From positions 124,001 through 188,000 of the forward strand of contig OZ251242.1 of NCBI GenBank assembly GCA_965240325.2: DNA of 64,000 nucleotides, given 5' to 3'. Of this stretch, positions 63,460 to 64,000 are shown one piece after another. The position numbers were made by a program, and so were the translations under genes. Within the stretch, counting starts at the first letter, position 1, and the number at the start of each line of letters is the position of its first letter. The DNA comes from Rebecca billardiae RCC1528 (lineage: Eukaryota; Haptophyta). Under the pieces are notes generated by a model that worked only from the letters and a program-made list of their open reading frames with translations, was not told the origin of the DNA and did no database searches.

Positions 63460-64000
63460 ATGGCTCCGCCCGCCCCGGTTTGCCTCGAAGCACATGCCAA
63501 AGCAATAAACGACGACCGCGTAATTGGGGACGGCGACGGCGAGCACCCCGCCGATGCTTCTGCCGCAGCAGCCGACGACGAGGTCGGGCTCGCCGCCGGC
63601 AGCAAAGGTCAGTCGAAGCGACGCACGTGGTCGGCAGGAGAGGACGCGAACCTGAAAGAAGTATGTCTTGCTCATTGCAAAAGCCCCACGCACATCCGCG
63701 GCGAGTGAAGCCCTGCGGCCAGGGTGCGCGCGCGGAACCATCCTGACGCCGCCGCTCCGCCGCGCGGTGGACGCGTCACCCCCACGATCGCACGTGCATG
63801 CGCACGCGCGCAGGTGGTCGAACGGCTCGGTGCCGGGCAGTGGGCGCTGATCGCCGAGAACATGGGTGTGCGCCTCGCGCGAGCGCGCCAGGTGCATGGT
63901 AGGGCCAATTCCAGAAACCCCCGGCCCATCGACCGCTCACGCGTGCGCTCGCGCCTCCCGCTCGCCTGCCTCGCGCGCTGACTGACTACTGCGCTCAGGG
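63460..64000 (+). CDS. Myb/SANT-domain protein, 5' part only
   Basis: Partial gene running off the window end. ATG 63460 (G at -3 and +4) starts exon 1, 63460-63660. The donor is GTATGT, exon 2 is 63814-63898, its donor is GTAGGG, and a CTCAG acceptor at 63994-63998 puts the first two bases of exon 3 at 63999. The joined sequence reads RRTWSAGEDANLKE|VVERLGAGQWALIAENM, a Myb/SANT repeat with its first two tryptophans and the acidic E-D pair, followed by RARQVH in place of the usual R-x-x-x-QC-x-x-R/W. Myb/SANT repeats bind DNA or histone tails. The acidic 60-residue leader is Ala/Asp-rich. The number of repeats and the rest of the protein lie outside the window. Confidence 0.8.

Overview
The window is nuclear DNA from a eukaryote. 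Coding regions are extremely GC-rich and Ala/Gly/Pro/Arg-heavy. Many genes have short GC-rich introns whose joins restore the reading frame across conserved domains. The products are eukaryotic: a Wee1 kinase, ribosome-biogenesis factors, a sirtuin, AP2 and Myb proteins, and a Pro-rich wall-type protein. A unicellular alga is most likely, and a very GC-rich haptophyte (pavlovophyte-like) is my best guess. That assignment rests on general character, not on a marker gene. No rRNA, tRNA, CRISPR, prokaryotic operon or virus was found. The annotation below uses ATG starts only, because several of the longest open frames begin with TTG or GTG.

Layout. 0.5-4 kb: a polytopic membrane protein (+) converging on a secreted or membrane Cys-containing protein (-). 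4.1-8.7 kb: a Wee1-family kinase (+). 9.4-10.5 kb: a hemerythrin-like protein (-). 10.9-22.0 kb: one 11.1-kb intronless frame for a URB1/Npa1-type nucleolar protein (-). 22.0-24.9 kb: no convincing gene. 24.9-29.0 kb: UTP13/TBL3 (-), head-to-head with a glutamine-rich protein (29.2-32.1 kb, +). 33.0-35.4 kb: an AP2-domain protein (+). 36.7-38.1 kb: a small secreted protein and a tRNA-binding-domain protein (both -), the latter head-to-head with a sirtuin (38.3-39.7 kb, +). 40.3-42.2 kb: a GT61 glycosyltransferase (+). 43.5-46.1 kb: a CCHC zinc-knuckle protein and an FtsH-like AAA ATPase (both -), the latter head-to-head with a calmodulin-like EF-hand protein (46.2-47.9 kb, +). 48.3-48.7 kb: a decayed inverted copy of part of the AAA gene. 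48.9-51.3 kb: a multi-exon surface protein (-) with RTX-like repeats, a Pro-rich stalk and a membrane anchor. 52.1-58.0 kb: malate synthase G (-) and isocitrate lyase (+), head-to-head. 59.7-60.9 kb: a secreted beta-propeller protein (+). 63.5 kb to the end: the 5' part of a Myb/SANT gene (+).

How genes relate. Isocitrate lyase and malate synthase together make the glyoxylate shunt and share one 530-bp intergenic region. URB1 and UTP13 both act in nucleolar ribosome assembly. Four gene pairs are head-to-head with 103-530 bp between start codons.

Most unusual features. (1) A short palindrome, GAGATTGCAATCTC, is scattered through the URB1 coding sequence and read in all three frames. (2) Degenerate telomere-type repeats lie in introns of UTP13 and the sirtuin, with the same C-rich strand sense in both. 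(3) Most inferred introns have GTGCG donors. (4) The surface protein's RTX-like motifs coincide with exon joins.
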